Source: CAIXQW01 sp046049675 | GTDB lineage: Bacteria > Bacteroidota > Bacteroidia > Chitinophagales > Chitinophagaceae | Direction of reading: 5' to 3' | Assembly: GCA_046049675.1 (NCBI GenBank) | Contig: JBJORA010000068.1 | Span: 1-9,753, forward strand | Length of the DNA stretch: 9,753 nt | Shown: piece after piece, positions 6,856-9,753 of the stretch | How the letters are laid out: each line of letters begins with the position of its first letter | Numbering within the stretch: position 1 is the stretch's first letter | Translations under genes and position numbers: made by a program | Notes under the pieces: generated by a model | The model's input: only the letters and a program-made list of their open reading frames with translations | What the model was told of the DNA's origin: nothing | Databases searched by the model: none

Positions 6856-8814
6856 ATGTTAGTGAGCTTTTTAAATACAACTTACGAAATAGGCGCTCGC
6901 GCCATCCTTAAAGATGCCAACTGGACCATTTTTGCAAAAGAACGTATTGGCCTTATTGGTGCCAATGGCGTTGGCAAAAGTACCGCGCTCAAACTTATTG
7001 TTGGCGATATTAGCTGCACGGGAGGAACAGTGGAAAAAGCTAAAGGCGTTACAATTGGGTATTTTCACCAAGACCTACAAAGCATAGAAAGCAACGAAAG
7101 TATCCTAGAAGTAGCTGCACATGCATTTGACCAGGCTAAGGCCATTGAAAAGCAATTACAAGCTCTGCAAGATGACCCCGACTTGGAGCACAATGCAGAA
7201 AAGATAGATAAGTATACGCACCTTTTGCACGACTTTGAAGTTGCCGGGGGCTACGAAATGGAGCACCGCACGGCACAAATTTTAGAAGGCCTTGGTTTTA
7301 CCACGAGTGATCTTAGCAGAAGCTATCAAGAATTTAGTGGTGGCTGGCGTATGCGTGTGCTACTTGGTAAAATGATTTTGCAGCAGCCTGATCTGTTATT
7401 GCTAGATGAGCCTACCAACCACCTTGACCTACCAAGTATTCAATGGCTTGAAGGGTTCCTGCAAGGCTATCCTGGCACTGTACTTATTGTAAGCCACGAT
7501 AGGTATTTCCTAGACAGAATGGTTACCAAAATTGTAGAGGTTAGTCAACAGCAATTTAATATCTATGGCGGCAACTATAGTTTTTACGATACAGAAAAAT
7601 TGGTGCGTCTCGAATTCCAACAGCGCGAGTTCGAAAACCAACAAGAGTTTATTCGCCAGCAAGAACGATTTATTGAGCGCTTTCGTGCTAAAGCAAGTAA
7701 AGCAGCAGCCGCACAAAGCGCGATTAAGCGTTTAGATAAGTTAGATGTAATTGAAGCGCCAACAAATAGTACGAGCACCATTCGCATTAACTTCAATGTG
7801 CAAACACAGCCTGGTAAAGTGATTCACACTTTGCAGCATATTGCAAAAAGCTACGGCAGTATACGTGTGATTACAAAAGGAAATGCTGAAATTATGCGTG
7901 GCGATAAGATTGCACTAATCGGCGCTAATGGCAAGGGCAAAAGTACACTGCTGCGCATCATAACCAATACCGACACTTTTGAAGGCACAAGTACAGAAGG
8001 CCACAACGTGCAACGCTCTTTCTATGCGCAGCATCAGCTAGAAGCACTTAATGTTAATTCAGAAATACTTGACGAAGTGAAACAAGGTGCGCACGGTTTT
8101 ACTGAGCCTGAATTGCGCGCTTTGCTTGGATGCTTTCTATTCCAAGGAGACGATGTTTATAAAAAAATCAAAGTGCTAAGTGGTGGAGAAAAAGCACGTG
8201 TAGCTTTAGTAAAAACCATTATTACCAAATGTAATTTCTTGCTTTTGGATGAGCCTACTAACCACCTTGACCTCAATAGCGTTAATGCATTAGCAGATTC
8301 CTTGAATAAATACGAAGGCACCTATATTATTGTAAGTCACGATCGTTACTTTATTCAAAAGACAGCAAATAAAATTTGGGAAATTGTAGATGGTGAGATT
8401 AAAGAATTTATTGGCACCTACGACGAGTGGCAAGCAGATAAAGATAGAAAGGCTGCAGCAGGAGCAAATGCCAATTCTGCAACGCAAGCATCGGATAAAC
8501 CAAAAACAGTTGTTCCAGAAGTAAAAAAAGAAGAAGCAAAGCCTGTTGCAAATACTAACACCAGTGAATATAAAGAGCAGCAAAAAAAATACAAGCAACT
8601 GCAAAATCAATTCAAAAAAGCCGAAGAAGCGCTTGCAACTGCACAACAAGTAAAAGCTGACCTTGAAGGCAAACTAGCTGATCCTGGCGTGTATGCTGAT
8701 AAAAACAAATTTCAACAAGTAGAACGCGACTATAATAACGCAGTTAACGACGTGAAATACAAGCAAGAACAATATGAAGTTTTATTTGAACAATTATTAG
8801 AATATGAGTCTTAA
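6856..8814 (+). CDS. ABC-F family ATPase (translation-associated, Uup/YheS-like)
   Basis: The 652-residue protein has two nucleotide-binding domains and no membrane segments, the ABC-F plan. Domain 1: Walker A GANGVGKST at about 35-43, signature FSGGWRMR at 160-167, Walker B LLLLDEPTNHLDL at about 180-192, and the SHDRYF switch at 213-218. A charged interdomain linker (about 246-310, rich in Gln/Glu/Arg) is the ABC-F hallmark that contacts the ribosome. Domain 2: GANGKGKST at 356-364, LSGGEKAR at 441-448, LLLDEPTNHLDL at 462-473, and SHDRYF at 494-499. Both catalytic glutamates are intact. After a low-complexity Ala/Lys/Thr linker (about 530-570) comes a C-terminal coiled-coil hairpin (about 571-652) like that of Uup. 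Family members gate or rescue ribosomes using ATP. Nothing here marks it as an antibiotic-resistance type; a housekeeping role is inferred. ATG 6856 is chosen over TTG 6832 because the -7 element lies between them. The 3' end overlaps the next gene by 11 bases. Confidence 0.93.
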   Translation: MLVSFLNTTYEIGARAILKDANWTIFAKERIGLIGANGVGKSTALKLIVGDISCTGGTVEKAKGVTIGYFHQDLQSIESNESILEVAAHAFDQAKAIEKQLQALQDDPDLEHNAEKIDKYTHLLHDFEVAGGYEMEHRTAQILEGLGFTTSDLSRSYQEFSGGWRMRVLLGKMILQQPDLLLLDEPTNHLDLPSIQWLEGFLQGYPGTVLIVSHDRYFLDRMVTKIVEVSQQQFNIYGGNYSFYDTEKLVRLEFQQREFENQQEFIRQQERFIERFRAKASKAAAAQSAIKRLDKLDVIEAPTNSTSTIRINFNVQTQPGKVIHTLQHIAKSYGSIRVITKGNAEIMRGDKIALIGANGKGKSTLLRIITNTDTFEGTSTEGHNVQRSFYAQHQLEALNVNSEILDEVKQGAHGFTEPELRALLGCFLFQGDDVYKKIKVLSGGEKARVALVKTIITKCNFLLLDEPTNHLDLNSVNALADSLNKYEGTYIIVSHDRYFIQKTANKIWEIVDGEIKEFIGTYDEWQADKDRKAAAGANANSATQASDKPKTVVPEVKKEEAKPVANTNTSEYKEQQKKYKQLQNQFKKAEEALATAQQVKADLEGKLADPGVYADKNKFQQVERDYNNAVNDVKYKQEQYEVLFEQLLEYES

Positions 8815-9753
8815 AAAAATAATACTAAGCGTAGTAGCTATCTGCGCGAGCATAGTTATTACAGCACAGCAGCCAGCTAAAAAGCTATTAGATATGCGCG
8901 AGGCGACAAGTGGCCTTTTTACTAATCTTGCGCCACTCAATCTAAAGCAATTACAATGGCAAAATGCGAATACCTATGTGTTTACAGCAGGAAAAGATAG
9001 CAACGAATGTCTCGTGCGCAATATACTACCAGCAGCAACGCCGGATACTTTTTTGCGCTTATCACAAATCAATGCAGCCCTTCTAAATAGTGGAGATGTT
9101 GCATTAAAGTCTATGCCAGCTATTAACTGGCTTAGCGCAACTGATGCGTACTTTAGCAAAGGCAGCAAATATTATCAAATGCGCATTGCAAAAGACGGCA
9201 GTGTTACTACAAGTCTTATGTATACATTGCCAGATGATGCCGAGAATATAAGCATCCACCCAAAAACCTTAAGTGCTGCTTATACGAGCAATTACAACTT
9301 ATTTATTTGCACCATTGGCAATCCTGCGCAACAACTTACTACAGACGGCAACGCTAACCTACTTTATGGCACAAGTGTGCATCGTGACGAATTTGGTATA
9401 GACCACGGCATATTTTGGCACGACAATGGACGCAATATCGCCTTCTACCAAATGGATCAAAGCATGGTGACCGACTATCCTATTATTAATTGGCAGACGA
9501 TACCTGCAACTGTCAATAATATCAAATACCCTTTTGCTGGTGCAACGAGTCATAATGTAAGCTTGTACACTTACAACTTGGATCGCGCTACAAAAGCACG
9601 TATCAACACCACAGAAAAAAGTGAGCAATACTTAACCTGCGTAACATGGCATCCTACAGATGAGAAAATCTATATTGGCATACTCAACCGCGAGCAAACA
9701 CAATTGTCGCTCAATAAATACAATGCTAAAACTGGTGCATATGATCGTACGAT
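8804..9753 (+). CDS. Dipeptidyl peptidase IV-like S9 family peptidase, N-terminal part; 3' end missing
   Basis: ATG 8804 opens a frame that runs to the window edge: 316 residues of a protein usually about 700-750 long. The first 22 residues (MSLKKIILSVVAICASIVITAQ) form a signal peptide, so the enzyme acts in the periplasm or outside. The rest is the eight-bladed beta-propeller domain of DPP IV (DPPIV_N). The most telling segment, about 189-226, has GTSVHRDEFGIDHGIFW and then IAFYQMDQSMVTDYP, very close to the pattern in Bacteroidota DPP IV homologues. Asp195-Glu196 occupy the place of the paired glutamates that hold the substrate N-terminus in DPP IV. The catalytic Ser-Asp-His domain lies beyond the window. 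The reaction would be removal of N-terminal dipeptides, usually after Pro or Ala. The start overlaps the ABC-F stop by 11 bases in another frame, suggesting co-transcription and coupled translation. No promoter of its own is evident. Confidence 0.88.
   Translation, partial: MSLKKIILSVVAICASIVITAQQPAKKLLDMREATSGLFTNLAPLNLKQLQWQNANTYVFTAGKDSNECLVRNILPAATPDTFLRLSQINAALLNSGDVALKSMPAINWLSATDAYFSKGSKYYQMRIAKDGSVTTSLMYTLPDDAENISIHPKTLSAAYTSNYNLFICTIGNPAQQLTTDGNANLLYGTSVHRDEFGIDHGIFWHDNGRNIAFYQMDQSMVTDYPIINWQTIPATVNNIKYPFAGATSHNVSLYTYNLDRATKARINTTEKSEQYLTCVTWHPTDEKIYIGILNREQTQLSLNKYNAKTGAYDRT

Noticed and set aside
6785..6880. Longer N-terminus for the small exported protein from ATG 6880 or 6832
   Set aside because: It would put a second hydrophobic stretch before a complete signal peptide, overlap the divergent ABC-F start, and lie upstream of the TAGCTTTG element.
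8290..8649. 119-codon open frame on the minus strand, rich in Phe, Cys and Leu, inside the ABC-F gene
   Set aside because: It is antisense to the conserved second ATPase domain and the A-rich coiled-coil coding region; its composition is what reverse reading of Lys/Glu codons gives.

Overview
The window looks like chromosomal DNA from a member of the phylum Bacteroidota, probably a Chitinophaga- or Sphingobacteria-like lineage (the exact rank is inferred). The evidence is a protein ending in a gliding-motility-type (CHU_C, type IX secretion type B) C-terminal domain, a Bacteroidota-style TonB with a long cytoplasmic N-terminus, a TonB-dependent receptor with a carboxypeptidase-D-like N-terminal domain, a DPP IV-like S9 peptidase, no Shine-Dalgarno sequences, and several matches to the Bacteroidota -7 promoter element TAnnTTTG close upstream of start codons. 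No tRNA, rRNA, CRISPR array, insertion sequence or phage gene is visible.

Layout. 1-1014 (+): 3' end of a large secreted protein with SprB-like repeats and a type IX sorting domain, open at the left edge. 1015-1247: short non-coding region with an imperfect hairpin and what looks like the broken beginning of a lipoprotein gene. 1248-2129 (-): TonB energy transducer with a 9-bp tandem repeat coding for its proline-rich linker. 2130-2257: divergent intergenic region. 2258-3790 (+): polytopic membrane protein resembling GT-C (GT39/PMT-like) glycosyltransferases. 3795-6167 (-): TonB-dependent receptor, convergent with the previous gene across only 4 bases. 6215-6784 (-): small exported protein of unknown function directly upstream of the receptor. 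6785-6855: compact divergent promoter region. 6856-8814 (+): ABC-F ATPase. 8804-9753 (+): 5' part of a DPP IV-like peptidase gene whose start overlaps the ABC-F 3' end; it runs off the right edge.

Functional themes. Most genes concern the cell envelope. TonB in the inner membrane could energise the outer-membrane receptor, the small exported protein may act with that receptor, the GT-C protein probably transfers sugars from a lipid-linked donor, and the S9 peptidase would trim peptides outside the cytoplasm. The ABC-F protein is a cytoplasmic, ribosome-associated type and is the exception. No gene set here amounts to a clearly new system. The points most worth a second look are the promoter motifs that move three gene starts downstream of the longest reading frame, the unknown exported protein beside the receptor, and the lipoprotein-start remnant.
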